From the NCBI GenBank assembly GCA_029448655.1, contig JACCLO010000012.1, positions 868,001 through 932,000 on the forward strand: a stretch of 64,000 nucleotides of DNA, read 5' to 3'. The notes beneath the pieces are model-generated. The model was not told where the DNA came from and did not search any database. It worked only from the letters and a program-made list of their open reading frames with translations. Below, in pieces: positions 21,920-33,756 of this stretch; positions within the stretch are counted from its first letter, which is position 1, and the number at the start of each line of letters is the position of its first letter. The position numbers and the translations under genes are program-made. The DNA is from Wolfiporia cocos. Taxonomy: Eukaryota > Basidiomycota > Agaricomycetes > Polyporales > Phaeolaceae.

Positions 21920-23572
21920 ATGGCTCCCGACAGGATTTCGCGGAACCATTCCAACAACTCTGAAGGCCAGGAGCCAGCAGAAGGACTTTCCACAACCGCT
22001 TCGCGCGCACCGTCGACATGGACGAACACTGCGACTGTCAAGAACTCGGTGGCAGACGTTGAAGCCGCAACTCCTGCGACAGAGTACGGCTCGCGCTTCC
22101 GGGAACGGTTCACCAGAATATTCTCCGACGTTGGTACCATTGCAGGCAACGAGGAGGCCGACGACGCGACGATACAACCATCGTCACTGCCCGCATGGCC
22201 GCCGCTGAACATCGAGAAGCGGCCTCCACAATGCTGTGAGCATTGTTCTCGGCAGAGAAAGCAGCGGAAGCGCGACAAGTTACTCATCGCATTGCTCATC
22301 ATTATGCTACTGTACTTCCTCGGAAACATCGTCGCGCTGAACATTCGCACATTCACAACCAGCTCGGGCGCAACCACCAGCCACAGCGGGACCTCCGATA
22401 GCGTGGCACTCACGGCGGACCAGCAATTCTGTCTCTCCGACTTTACCATCAACGCCCCGAGCAACGCGTCGTCGTACCCGTGCTCTACGTGCTTCGGAAT
22501 ACTGCAGGGCGTGTCGTCCGCTTTCCTCGACTCGTCTTCGAATGCTCAAGACTCACAAAACATCGGTAACGCCATTCAGTTCTGCGCGTTGCGCAGCGTC
22601 TTCGACGAGGCGGATGCGGACGGCCAGAGCACGCTCGGCACCGAGGGCTGGGCGACCAATGTAGACTTCTGCACATGGACAGGTGTCAAATGCAACGCGA
22701 ACGGCGATGCGACTTCTTTGTAAGTCTTTCCCATGTTATATCGTTGCAGGCTTTGACGTCTTTGCCCAGGCAACTGACGTTCCCAGGCGTCCCGGCGACA
22801 TTTTCCAGTGAGATTGGAGGCTTGACGAGCTTGGAGAGCTTTGAGGTGGTTGGCAATTCTGACATACCTGGTAGGCCAATCCGCAGTATTTGTGAGTACG
22901 CGGTCTGATGTCGCCTTTGTACAGCCGGGTCCCTCCCGTCGTCGTTTACGAATCTCACTGCGCTCTCGACTCTCGAGCTACAAGCTACGGCTATCACAGC
23001 GCTCCAAGATGATTTGTTCTCGTCGCTCAAGAATGTTACTACGTTGTCCCTCGTCCGGAACGCGAATATGGGGACCAGTCTCCCAACGAGCCTCACTTCG
23101 CTGCCACTTGAGAACCTGTAAGTCCCGCTTGCCACCCTTAGGTATATTGCGTTAACCGTCCCTCAGCATTGTCACCAATCAAGCACTCAGCAACCCGCTC
23201 GCGACGCTTGCAAACAGCTCTACTCTCCAATCTAGCCTAAAGCTACTGCAAGTCTCCATAATCTGTGTTCCCATCGCGCTTGCTAACATCCTGAATAGCG
23301 ATCTTTCTACAACAAACCTCACCGGGACAATCCCCGCGTCAATTTCGTCCCTCTCCGCGCTGGTCGAGCTGCATCTGGACACGAACGACCTGTCTAACCC
23401 ACTGCCGAGCGCGTTCCCCTCAAACCTGCAGATCCTCACGCTCGCGAACAACACGCAGCTGAGCGGAACCGTGAGCGGCTCGTTCTGCTCGCTCAAGGAC
23501 CTTCAGTTGTGCGACATGGACGGCACGTCGCTCCAGGCTGCTGGCAGCTGTAGTGTGTGCACGTTCGCGTGA
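21920..23572 (+). CDS. Type II membrane protein with extracellular leucine-rich repeats
   Basis: The ATG at 21920 starts a polar cytosolic region of about 115 residues, followed by a Cys/Arg-rich stretch (QCCEHCSRQRKQRKRDK) and one hydrophobic segment (LLIALLIIMLLYFLGNIVAL). This topology points to a signal-anchor protein with the C-terminus outside. The outer part begins with a plant-LRR-like cap (WATNVDFCTWTGVKC, the WC..WxGVxC pattern). It continues with LRR units such as LTSLESFEVVGNSDIPG, LTALSTLELQATAITAL, LKLLDLSTTNLTGTIP and LVELHLDTNDLSNPLP. It ends in a Cys cap (CSLKDLQLCDMDGT..CSVC). Several 50-60-bp introns lie between repeats. Similar LRR proteins are common in Agaricomycetes, and their ligands are unknown. 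No kinase follows. Confidence 0.8.
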
Positions 23573-23967
23573 TCCCACCTGAGGCCCGTATAGACTCTGT
23601 AATGCTGCTGGGAATGTTGCCACGATCTGTTGGACTGCTGTATCTTATTGATGACACTGTTGCTGACCTATTACGATGCTCACTATGACACTCATGTGTA
23701 CCTTACCCTCACATAACTGTAATATCTTATCTGTTCGGCAGGTGGACCATGAATAAATTTGATGTTTTGATTTTGACACGGAGCTGCTGCAGTCATTACG
23801 ACTAGACGCCATCCAGCAGGATCTGGGCTACGGACGAGAGTCATACACACAGGTTTGCAAATGTCCGCATCCAGGTATGATTCCACAAATTATTGACAGA
23901 ACGTCGGAGATATTCCTAACAGTATTGCCACAGCTATAATGTGTATGCGGCTGCACCGGCCAACTGC
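23573..23967. other. Convergent intergenic space
   Basis: 3' flanks of the LRR gene (+) and clathrin light chain (-). No gene seen. Confidence 0.5.
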
Positions 23968-24945
23968 TCAGTATCCTGCGGCACCAGGTGCGGCATCGCC
24001 CTCTCTCTTCAAACGCAGCAGCACTTCGCGGAAACGCGAAAGGTCCGTCGTGCCCGGGCCTGCCCGTGCAATGGTCTTGCTCTGTGAGTTCTGCAGCTCG
24101 ATGAGGTCGCAGATCCGCTGCCATGTTGTGCCGGTCGACAGCGACTCGGACATTTTGGAGAGGAACTCCTCCTCGTATTCCCTGGGCACACAGCGTCAGC
24201 CTAAAGCCCGTGCACCGGGATGAGAGGGCTAGACGCACTTGTTCTCGCGGATATTTCGCTCCTTCTTCGCGGAGTAATCCTCGTAGAACTGGTCGATGGC
24301 GCGTTCGGCTTTCGAGACGGTCTCTTCCCGCTTAGCTTTCGAGGCGTCGTCGCGCGCCTTGATTTCGGCAGCTTGTCGCTCCCGCCAGTCCCTAGAGCGT
24401 CATGTTCAGACATGTCGCGTGAATCAGTCCGGATGACACGTACTTGATCACCTGGGGCTCATCCTCCTCGACTGGTTGTGACAGTATGGGTGTGGACGAG
24501 AATGCCGAGGACTGTGGCTGGGGCGCGAACGTAGGCGTCGCGCCGAACAGCGGTTGGCTCACTGGTGGTGTCTACACACGCAGACCGCACGTCACTGAGT
24601 TCCACATACAATACGCGCAGCGCGCCCACCTACCTCCGGAATCTCGATGTCGGGGAACTCACTCTCGAACTTCTCGATCTCGTCGTCGCCCGTGACCTTC
24701 ACCTCCGTCGCCCGCTCCCGCGGGGGGCTCCCGAAGTCGTCGAACGAGAAGCCGGAGGACTGGGCGGGCGCGGCGACGGCGGGCGCGGGTATGTCTCCGG
24801 TCCCGTCTAGTGAGATGTCGGGGAACGCGGAGGCGGCGCGGTCAAAGTCGATGTCGCCACCCGCGGTCGCGTACGTGCCCCCGGTGGGTGTGCCGGTGAA
24901 CTCTTCGCCGAGCAGTTCGCTCTCGCGGGCAAGGAAGTCGGACAT
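23968..24945 (-). CDS. CLC1: Clathrin light chain
   Basis: Small acidic protein that binds the clathrin heavy-chain hub and regulates coat assembly. The ATG at 24945 gives MSDFLARESELLGEEF. An acidic N-terminal region with FDDFGSPP and FESEFPDIEIPE follows. Then come the light-chain signature VIKDWRERQAAEIKARDDASK, a long basic/acidic coiled coil (AERAIDQFYEDYSAKKERN) and the conserved end TTWQRICDLIELQNSQSKT and DLSRFREVLLRLKRE. Four exons with short introns at about 24190-24239, 24393-24443 and 24573-24634. Its 5' end faces away from the J-domain gene, whose stop is about 240 bp further on, so both are read on the minus strand. Confidence 0.93.
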
Positions 24946-25186
24946 CGTGTACGCTGATGACGGTGCTGTATGGCGGTTGCGGGGAAAGGGTTTAGATGAT
25001 ATGTCTAAACCTGGCACTTGTGATACAGAATGCGAAAATACTGCGGTGATTTATTCAGTCACGGCGCGCTGGCAGTAGAGTTGCGTTGCGTATACCGTGT
25101 AACGCCGCGCAAAGATGATGATAGGAGAAAACTTCTAAGGGTTGCTACAGTCACTCTACTAGATACAAGACTAATAGTACAACAAA

Positions 25187-26661
25187 TCATCGACCCAGGG
25201 ATTTCGATCGCCCACGAACATACCCTAGCAAAGCCCGTTCGCTGCTTGCTCTTTGGGGTCCCAGCTTTGCGCCTGATTCGCGCGAAAAAATATCAAGAGC
25301 TGCACTAGAAGAATGCCTTGGCGAGGGCGATGGCGATGGCGAGGGCATTCCCGACTGCGCGGACTGCTCTTCGGCTGTCCTTCGCCTCCGCGTGACCGCC
25401 AGCTCTGCCGCCTTCTGCAGGGGGCCCCCGTCCCGCAATTGGCTCTCGATGAACATGCTCTCCATCTGTGCGGTAATGAGGTCGATCACTTCTGGTGCTG
25501 GATTCTCGCATGGTGGCGCGTGTGCGAACGTCGCGTTCGTTGGTAGAGTGCCCGTTTTGGGGCCGTGTACTGAGTGCAGCTCCAGGTGGATTTGGGAGGC
25601 GACTGTGATTGTTTGTGATCAACAGCAAGCTGTGATATAGTAGTGAGAACTTACGGTCACGGTCAATCATCCTTGCTTCCATGGCTAACCTCTCCAATGC
25701 GCCCTGTACTTTCCGGGGATCTGCGGAGTCGTCTGGCGGGAACAACACCGGTGCGACCTTAGACAGCACCAGAGAGAGGAGCAAGAATTCGGTGTGCAGA
25801 AAGCGGATGTGTTGGTATGCGACTTTCCGCGGCCAAAACAGGGAGAACAGGCCAAAATATGATAGCCGTTTGTGTGCGTTGGAGAAGGAAAGCGTGGAAG
25901 GAGGCATAGGCGACGATGTTGATGGACTAACGATGAAGAGCATCTCGAATACGCACACCGCTAAAAACATGAGATAGCGCCACTAAGCGGGATCGGTCAG
26001 TATGTTCCGCGCCCCTGAACGGATTACTTTACTGTGGCACTCACGTAGGATACTTGGCTTGGCCCGCCGATTACTGATAGCAGAACTAGAGCTCCAGCAC
26101 TGATCGCATGGAACCCGGCTGATTGCATGAGCCCGTAGCGTATATAGTCCAGTGGGGTCGAACAGTGGTCCCACTCTAACGCTTCAGAGCCGAATCTGCA
26201 TCCCAACATTCATATCATTCTCTTCATAAAAAACCATGATTCAGTACCAACCTATCATACGCAAAGCGTGTCACCGGGTTCTTGAGAGCCTCAAAAGCGT
26301 CGCGTACTTCGATGAACAGCGCCTCGCCCTCGGGACCGACGCGATCAGGGTGCTTCTTCCGTGCAAATTGGCGGAACGCCACTTTCAGTGCGTTCTCATC
26401 TGCGGAAGGATCCACCCCGAGCATTTCATAGTAATTGGGCTTTGTCGAGCGCGCCACCGCGCGGGAATGGAACACAACATATCCGGTGATGACGAGCGCA
26501 TATGTGTAGCGGTACTGTTGCCAGTATTGCGGCGTGTTTGGTGGGGGGATAGGCCGACGGAGGGTATAGTTGAGAAACCGATGGAAGAAGCGCAGTATTT
26601 GGCGGGTGACGATGTCAGGGAGGTACATCCAACCCAGCATTGAGAGGATCGGCACGAGCAT
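25187..26661 (-). CDS. J-domain (DnaJ) integral membrane protein
   Basis: N-terminal hydrophobic segments (MLVPILSMLGWMYLPDIV and YALVITGYVVFHS) are followed by a J domain at about residues 76-140. This reads YYEMLGVDPSADENALKVAF with HPD at about 104-106. The protein continues FGSEALEWDHCSTPLDYIRYGLMQSAGFHAISAGALVLLSV, then another membrane segment (MFLAVCVFEMLFIVSPS). It ends with KVAYQHIRFLHTEFLLL, VQGALERLAMEARMIDRDLA and MESMFIESQLRDGGPLQ. A Ser/Pro-rich tail stops at 25187. The frame that instead stops at 25305 (tail of Ala/Ile/Leu) is out of phase with the MESMFIES block, so I reject it. J proteins stimulate Hsp70; a membrane form may act at the ER or mitochondria. The start at 26661 is the first ATG of the exon after a good acceptor, so a short upstream exon is possible. 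Confidence 0.8.
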
Positions 26662-27671
26662 GATTGAGGGTATCAAGCACAACAACTGAAATGTCAGGCC
26701 ATGAGTATTGCGTGCTTATAAACATACTTAAAAATGAAGATTGCTCAGTTTGGGCTTCGCCCATGCGCACTGTGATCTCCTCTCTCCGGGCATCAAAGAG
26801 AACACGACAGGCCTGTATTGGTATCCGCACCTGCCGCATGTACGCACAGAACCACACGCCCGGGCGTTGGCCTCAAACCCGGACGCTTTATGCCATGCAC
26901 CCCGTAGCAATTGGGTGATATACCATCCGTTATAACCACATCTAGAGACCGCCCGCAGCAGAGTGGCACTCTCCTGCGCAGGCTTGGCTTCTCGAATGTA
27001 GGCACGCTACCCTAACGCTCCCATCCAGGATAGATGGAAAAGAAAGGGCAGCATCCCGCTGTAGACTCGGCCTTTGCTCGCGGGTTCTTAGTCTCGAAAC
27101 CGCGCAAGCCAATAAGAGAGTCAATGTGTAGAGAGTAATGTCGGTTCGGCCTTAAGGCGTGCCACGATGTTCTCGCGAAATGACACGTCGGGTAACGAAC
27201 GCTGTGGGGGTTCAGATACCGGGCCATGACGCGTCTCTCGCCGCCGGAGTCGACCCTTTTACTTGGACATCTTTGCAGGATCAGCGTCAATACGAATAAA
27301 GACACTCACTGCAGATTATGATCAGTCCACCAGTCGTTAAAGCGAGTTCGTGAAGCAATGGCGAGTCCAGTCGATTATGCAGGTGTCAGTGTCACTTCAG
27401 CAATCGGAGGACCCGTGCATCAGTGGCCAGGTCTGTTCACCGCAGGGGAGTGGCGGCAGAGAAATGTACAATGATAGGCGCGCGTTGCGCGTAGGTGTAA
27501 CTTCGAGTAATTCAAGTGCAAACTAAGTGGTCTAATGATATCATCGGTAACTCTCAATTAGAACTTGTCTTGGAACACGTCAAGCAACACGTCGCGCAGC
27601 GCCTCAGTCTGGTTTAGCGGTGCCCGTCCACTTGCGCCGAACCTGCCCAGTCGTTCCTCCGTTGTGCCATC
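26662..27671. other. Divergent intergenic region
   Basis: About 1 kb between the J-domain gene and ERD2. Minus-strand frames at 26615-26857 and 27012-27305 could hold an extra 5' exon of the J-domain gene, but none shows a family motif. Confidence 0.35.
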
Positions 27672-28661
27672 ATGAATCTCTTTCGCTTATTCGGTACGCT
27701 TGATAACGGCTGCAAAGTAACCAATTGCTGATGGAGCTCTTGGCGACGCAGGGGACATGTCCCACTTGGCGTCCATATTAATCCTCCTGCACAAGATTCA
27801 AACGACGAGATCATGTCGAGGTAAGTGCTACTTCTAATCGGAAGAAAGGAACGGTCTCCTTGAGATGCTCATGCGCGGTTTTGAAAAGGTATATCGTTCA
27901 AGACGCAGGCACTATACGTCACCGTATTCGTCTCACGCTACCTGGACCTGTTCTACGACTGGGTGTCGCTGTACAACTTCTTCATGAAGGTATTCTTCAT
28001 CTCAAGTAGCTGCTACATCTTGTATTTGATGAAGATGAAATTCCGGTGAGTGTTCCTTGTCTATTCAATTGCGCGCTCGAACTCAAGTCTACCCGTGAAC
28101 CGTTCCATGACATGCGTGTTTTCAGACCAACCAACGACCCATCGATCGACACTTTCCGCATTGAATATCTCCTGGGGCCGTGTGCGATCCTGGCACTCAT
28201 CTTTCACTACAAGTTCACCGTCACCGAGGTCCTCTGGTCGTTCTCTATCTTTCTAGAGTCCGTCGCGATTCTCCCGCAGCTCTTCATGCTTCAGCGGACT
28301 GGAGAAGCGGAGACCATTACCACGCACTACCTGGCTGCTCTCGGCGCGTACCGTGCATTCTACATTCCCAACTGGATATACAGGTGCGTGACTTGTTCTC
28401 AAACTGGGCTCAAACCTTTGCCTATTCGTGCGCGCGCGCAGGTACTGGACAGAAGATATAGTCGACCCAATCGCTGTCACGTCGGGTATTGTGCAGACCG
28501 CCCTGTACCTCGACTTTTTCTATGTGTACTTTACGAAGTGAGTGCCTATGCTGTCTCGCCTTCTGCGTACGGTGCTGATCTATGCCTCTTCGCTGTGCCT
28601 CTCTTCGTGATGTCATTCCCGTAGAGTCTTGCAGGGGCAGAAGTTCGAGCTACCTGCATGA
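27672..28661 (+). CDS. ERD2: ER lumen protein-retaining receptor (KDEL/HDEL receptor)
   Basis: Seven-helix Golgi receptor that returns HDEL/KDEL proteins to the ER in COPI vesicles. Exon 1 is MNLFRLFG. After introns it continues [138 protein letters not shown] and [12 protein letters not shown]. It ends [11 protein letters not shown]. All are family hallmarks at the expected length (about 212 residues). Six exons with 50-70-bp introns. The conserved YIPNWIYR block is split by an intron at about 28381-28440. Confidence 0.96.
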
Positions 28662-28959
28662 GCATGTCACCCCGTCAAAAGTAATAGATATGGACTTACT
28701 CCTGGCGCGTAGAGCTGTGTATAGTTCTAATCTGTCCTTGCCAATGTCGAGCTTTGCCCGGGTCACAAGCCACTTGAAAGTCAAGTCCGCCGTAAGTTGC
28801 GGCGATCTAGCAAGCGTGAGAGCGGTTTGATTGGGCGCTTCTGCTGCGACGCGATGCGGCGCTTGTGCGCTGCAACGTCTCCCATCAGCTCGGTGCTTCA
28901 ACTTCAGGCATTCTGTATTTCTAGCCGGCCGTTCTCTCGTTTCTCTGACAGGTCGCGCA

Positions 28960-30613
28960 ATGCTGCTCAGCGGTCTTCTGCTCTGCTTAGGCTTGCTGCC
29001 TTTGAGCGCTCTCGCGGTACTTGATGTGACACTTGGAAATCAGACGATTGAGAGGGTGAGTTGGAAGTCTGCTTGGAACCGATGTCCGCCACCTGGAACG
29101 ATCGGGGGCGGCGGAGCCTAGTGCCTCGGGCTTATCACGCATGTCCTGACGCGTCCAATGCTAGACAATTGCGCTCCGGACACACTCGATATACGCGCCG
29201 TACATTGACCAGGATCTCCAAAACCGGTGCGTGTGGCTTTTCTCCGCGACAGAGTTCATCACACTGAGAATATATTTCACGCTGTTTCAAGGTGGTGGGA
29301 CTTCGGTGCCGATGCATATATTGTGAGTGTGAAAGACCTGTAGACAGCGTTGCGCCGAAGATGCATAACCTGTCAACAGAACACGAACAAGCACATACGC
29401 TTGACGCGTAACAGGCCCTCGCAAATGGTACCCATACTGTGTAATATCTTGAACCTAACTTACGAGACACAATGGTAGGGTTGGCTGTGGTCGCGCATAC
29501 CACTCGCAGCACAAAACTTCATCGTTGAGGTTGAATTTAAGGTACGTGCATGTCACGGACTCGGCATGAAACTCGACGCGTAATACGTATTCCACTAGAT
29601 CTCTGGGGAATCCAGCCATCTATATGGTGACGGCCTAGCGCTCTGGATTACGTCGACCAGGGCAGAACCGGGACCCGTCTTTGGGAGCGTTGGTAAGTTA
29701 CGCATTGCCTGTCGCCCAGTGCACTCCTCAATGACACCCGTTCCATGCTACAGACTTCTTTCAGGGCCTTGGTATCTTCTTGGACACGTGAGATGAAACA
29801 ACAGTGGTGCATGCAGCCAGCTGATTGTCTCCGTTGCAGTTATGCCAACACCCGACACACCTATTCTTTCCCTCGCGTTGTTGGGATGTTAGGTGATGGC
29901 AAGACGAGATATGACCAAGACGGTGACGGGCAGAAGAACGCTCTTGGAGGCTGTTCGGTGAGGAAGCGCCTTTGTATTTTCTCCCCGCGAGTTTTGACCA
30001 ATAAGATACATGTACGCAGGCCAACTTCCGCCGTACCAACGTCGCCACAAAACTGCGCGTGACTTATGTCAAGGACAAGCTGTTGAACGTGAGCCCGCCT
30101 GGAAGCCAGAATGTCGCCGACATCAGTGCTGAAACCATCATACGTAGGTGAAGGTGCAGTACAGGGCGTGGGATGACTGGATCGAATGCTTCACCGTCCA
30201 CGACATCAAGCTACCCAACGCGCCCTATCTTGGGTTCTCTGCCATGACCGGTGACGTCTCCGACAACCACGAGTACGCCTCATCCTCTACTGCGTGCATC
30301 CCGCATCTCACTTCTTATCTCGCATTGTAGCATTATCAGCGTATCAACGTACTCTGCCATCCTCTCGAGCCCGGACAACCAGCGCAACCAGCTCAAGGGC
30401 AGCAAGCAGCCCGCACTCTCAGGCCTGCCCGGGTGGCTATGGACGCTCGTGAAGATCGTGCTCGGCCTCGCCGGTGTCGCTGGGTTGCTGTACGCGTACA
30501 AAACGTACACGCTTATGCAGGCATCTGGCAGGAGCTTCTCGGATGCGTTTATGCGAAGGGGAGGCGGGTCTGCGTTCGGCGGAGGCTTCTACACTGACGC
30601 CAAGAGGTTTTAA
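28960..30613 (+). CDS. L-type (legume-like) lectin cargo receptor, Emp46/47-VIP36 type
   Basis: Type I membrane lectin that binds mannose glycans on cargo and cycles between ER and Golgi. The signal peptide MLLSGLLLCLGLLPLSALA begins at 28960. The lectin domain shows RWWDFGADAYI, IRLTRNRPSQMGWLWSRIPL, FIVEVEFKISG, GDGLALWIT, GLGIFLDTYAN, VGMLGDGKTRYDQDGDGQ and FRRTNVATKLRVTYVKDK. It closes with LPNAPYLGFSAMTGDVSDNH. A single membrane helix (LWTLVKIVLGLAGVAGLLYAY) precedes a short cytosolic tail ending AKRF. That end resembles the aromatic ER-export ends of VIP36/Emp47 proteins, and no KKXX signal is seen. The gene lies about 300 bp downstream of ERD2 on the same strand. The first intron region (29055-29280) has more than one possible splice. 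Confidence 0.9.
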
Positions 30614-30872
30614 GTAGCAGTGCATTGAAGTATGATATATCGGAGGGTCTGCTAATTTATGGTCTGGGAAAGTCTCGGATGGGTGCATTACCTTCTCGCG
30701 AGTGAGTTGGAAGCCTGAAGCAGTCTCATACGGCGAGCATCGGATTGGGTCAAGCTTCGCTAAGTCATTGAATGTTCACCGCGCAGTGGAGTACAATATC
30801 GGTCCGTTTGAAACGCGCCAGGAACTTCAGACTAGGCTCAGTGCCTTTACATAAACCACTCCACCGTGCTGA

Positions 30873-32103
30873 TTATTTGTCGGCGACCCAAAATTCTGCA
30901 TGATATAGCCACTGCATCATTGCCTGCTTGTCAGCGGTATACTCGCACTGAACCGTCCTTGACGCAACGCCACATTCGTCCCCACGAAACCGAAATCCGG
31001 TCAAACGCACGAGATGCAATACCTCCTCCAGACTCAACTCCACCGCGGCCTGTCCCCCAGCTGTCCAGAGCAACGGCCCGAGGTTGATCCACGTCCCGCC
31101 TGACTTTAACAGAGAGTGTACGTGTTCGACAGTCTCGATCGCATTTAGCGACGTGTCCAGGAAGAAGAGCGTCACAATGTAGTCGAAACTCGCGGGCGGG
31201 CCTTGAGCAAGGAAGTCGCCCTCCGCCAAATGCAGCGTGCTCGTGAGGCGCGGGACGGCATCGGGGAACGCGATGTGGCGGAACAACGCGTCGTCGGTAC
31301 GCTGGTGTGAGAACCAGCTCGCGTACGGCTGCAGGATGTGCTGGTTCGTGCTCTGAGTAGTCTTCTCTGAGAGAAGGAAGCGAAATGCGAGGTTCATGAA
31401 GTACGAGAGCTCGTTCGCGGTAACATTGAAACCTGCGGCAGGTTGAATTATCGCTGCTGGTTCCGGTTCCAGCTAGATGCCTACCTAGCAGGGAGATCTC
31501 CCAGGCGAGACGACCAAGCCCTGAGCCTGGCACAAGTACGCGTAATGAGTCGCGTTTTGCCTGCGGGACTTCCTTGAGCATGTCCAGGATCGGACCAAAA
31601 ATCCTGCCGCGCTCCTCCCGCCCTTCCTCGCTCCAGTCGCGTACGAAGTGCTTGAGTGACTCCCGCACCCTTCCCAAGTCACCGTGCGTTCCGGAGAAGT
31701 CGAGGTCGCGCAAGTGGTTGGGGAAGTCATGGCGAGCTCGCTCAACGATCCCTTGGGTGACCTTCGCGTTCGTCCTGATGGCGTCCTGCAAGCGGTCCAG
31801 CTTCCGCGGATATCCAAGCTCATAGCCTATGCGCTTGTGTACGCGACCAAGTCGTGCATACGACGAGCGCATCGACTCCAGCTCCCTGTTCGACAAGTTC
31901 GCATATTGCTCGTAGGATAGAGAGGCTCGCTCGACGGAGAAGTGCCCGGATGTCGTCCGGCGCACACCATACAGCAGCTCGCGCAGAAGTTGGCGCAGCT
32001 CTGGCAACGTTGAATTCCCCACCAGCCGTAAGCTTAGCAAAAAGAGGGTGAGCGGGAGTAAGCACGCTAAGAACGTATCCGAGCTTAAGAAGTGGCTGAA
32101 CAT
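30873..32103 (-). CDS. Carnosine N-methyltransferase-like (N2227 family)
   Basis: SAM-dependent methyltransferase of the N2227/CARNMT1 family, which in yeast and animals methylates carnosine or related His-containing substrates. Whether this fungus makes carnosine is unknown. Exon 1 (from ATG 32103) has an N-terminal hydrophobic stretch (FLACLLPLTLFLLSLRL), uncommon for a soluble enzyme. It is followed by YLDRLQDAI-like helices, WSEEGREERGRIFGPILDML and the SAM site VLVPGSGLGRLAWEISLLG. After one intron (about 31433-31487) come NELSYFMNLAFRFLL, the Phe/Asp-rich core and SFDYIVTLFFLDTSLNAIE. Then follow LLKSGGTWINLGPLLW, the Glu-rich LSLEEVLHLV and TVQCEYTADKQAMMQWLYH. Only about 158 bp separate it from coatomer zeta, so the two may share a bidirectional promoter. 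Confidence 0.87.
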
Positions 32104-32261
32104 GCAGGTTCTCAGCTCGAGTATGGGCGCCTATAGCACTTACACGTTCACCTTAGCATTCATTGACGTTCTGTTGATCATCTGGCGCAGCACCGTCGCC
32201 GACGCTAACGTCTTCACTTGATAAGACTCCAGTAAAGTGCTCTGTACGCAATACCGCGACG
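32104..32261. promoter_or_regulatory. Compact bidirectional promoter
   Basis: 158 bp between two divergent ATGs, those of the N2227 methyltransferase and coatomer zeta. The whole control region of both genes must lie here or inside their transcribed regions. No specific binding site is recognised. Confidence 0.5.
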
Positions 32262-32970
32262 ATGAACTTGTCACTATATACTGTCTCTGCGTTCCTCATC
32301 ATCGACACGGATGGCCACCGGGTACTGGCCAAGTACTATCACCCGAAGAATCACCCCCAAGGGGAGTCACAAAAGCTGCGCTCACTGAAAGAGCAGCGTG
32401 CATTTGAGAAGGGTCTTTGGCAGAAGACAAAGAAAGCAGCAGGTGCGTTCCACTGACGTGACTGCCCAAGCCTTCGCACGTACATACCACCACCACGGAT
32501 TTACTCACCGTTCGTGCCTTTGCTAACTGTTGGTTTAGGCGATATCATTCTGTATGACTCACACTTGGCGGTGTACAAAAACTACTTAGACCTCATATTC
32601 TACCTCATCGGCGACCCGGCCGAGAATGAGCTGATGCTACATTCTGCTCTGGTCGCGTTCTCAGACGCGGTGAGCCTGCTTCTGCGCGGACAGGTCGAAA
32701 AGCGCGCTGTCTTGGAGAACTTGGACTTGGTGCTACTCTGTCTAGACGAGACGATTGACGATGGGTACCGCAAACGCGCCATTCCGGAACGGCTGCCTGC
32801 TGACCTACATATCATACAGTATCATCGTGGAGGTGGATGCAGCCGCAATCGCTTCGCGAGTCAGCAGGCCGAAAGCCGACACGACCGAGATCGTGATCAA
32901 CGAGCAGACGATCATGAACGCATATATGACGGTGAAGGAGAAGATGCAGCAGCGGATAGGACAATTGTAG
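32262..32970 (+). CDS. RET3: Coatomer subunit zeta (COPI)
   Basis: Small subunit of the COPI F-subcomplex that coats Golgi-to-ER vesicles. It starts [20 protein letters not shown], then [116 protein letters not shown] and a final MQQRIGQL. This is a full-length adaptin small-chain-type longin fold of about 180 residues. Two introns (about 32442-32538 and 32766-32819) fall between recognisable blocks. It works with the KDEL receptor and lectin genes a few kb away. Confidence 0.95.
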
Positions 32971-33756
32971 AATGCCATATTGCGTACATTATTTGCTCCC
33001 TTTCTATACTCTGGTTATTCATGCCTGGATTCTGACCTACTCTCCACGAGCAGGAAACTGTCATAGCGCAAACATTACCACCGCGCATATACCTGTAACG
33101 TACCGTATTCCGTCGGAAACATGGCGCGCAATGATTTGTCATTCGCGATGTGCCTCTTCAAGTCGCTAACTTTGTCAGACAGTGGTGCCACACATCGATG
33201 GCCGTTAAAGGTGCCCTTGCTCATCAGACCCATAAACTTATGCTGCAGCGATTCACACTGTGCCAAGCGCACGATGTAGACAGCACTAAAGAACAGAACC
33301 AGGAAGACCATGCGCACAAAGAGAGGCACGTGCGGTACTGGTTATATGGTCTTGGATGTGAGATGCTGAGGCTCTGTCAAGATTGACATGCACGTTTCTC
33401 GTCGCCCCGAATGTGTCTTTGAGCCATGTCGAGCGCCATGTTCCTGAACATGAGTCGACTAACCACGTTCACGAGCGACCATGGATCTACCCGTTCCGCC
33501 GGTGATTTATACCGTGGACGATCTAATGAACTTGCAACGGCCCCCGAGAGTCCTCTATCACGGTCCGGCCTCTTCCCGCAGATTGATACACGGAAGTAGT
33601 AATCACGCATGCGCCTTTCGATATCGCTGTCGGCGCCCACGCGGGACAAGGTCTTCTTTCCTGTGTTCGAGCGTCTCCGACTGGGAACGCACTGCTATAT
33701 AACTCAGCCAAGAGCCATGGGACAGCCTGTGGACAGGGGTCACCTTGCTCGTCGAC
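32971..33756. other. Intergenic; weak minus-strand ORF
   Basis: A minus-strand frame from 33311 to 33075 starts with a hydrophobic, signal-like MVFLVLFFSAVYIVRLAQC and runs 78 residues. I see no homologue and the context gives no support, so it is not called. Confidence 0.25.

Noticed and set aside
21766..22464. Minus-strand ORF of 232 codons opposite the LRR gene
   Set aside because: Antisense to an exon with clear LRR and signal-anchor features on the plus strand; no motif of its own.
25305..25489. Alternative C-terminus of the J-domain protein ending in an Ala/Ile/Leu tail
   Set aside because: Out of phase with the conserved MESMFIESQLRDGG block that splicing at 25572-25660 joins in frame.
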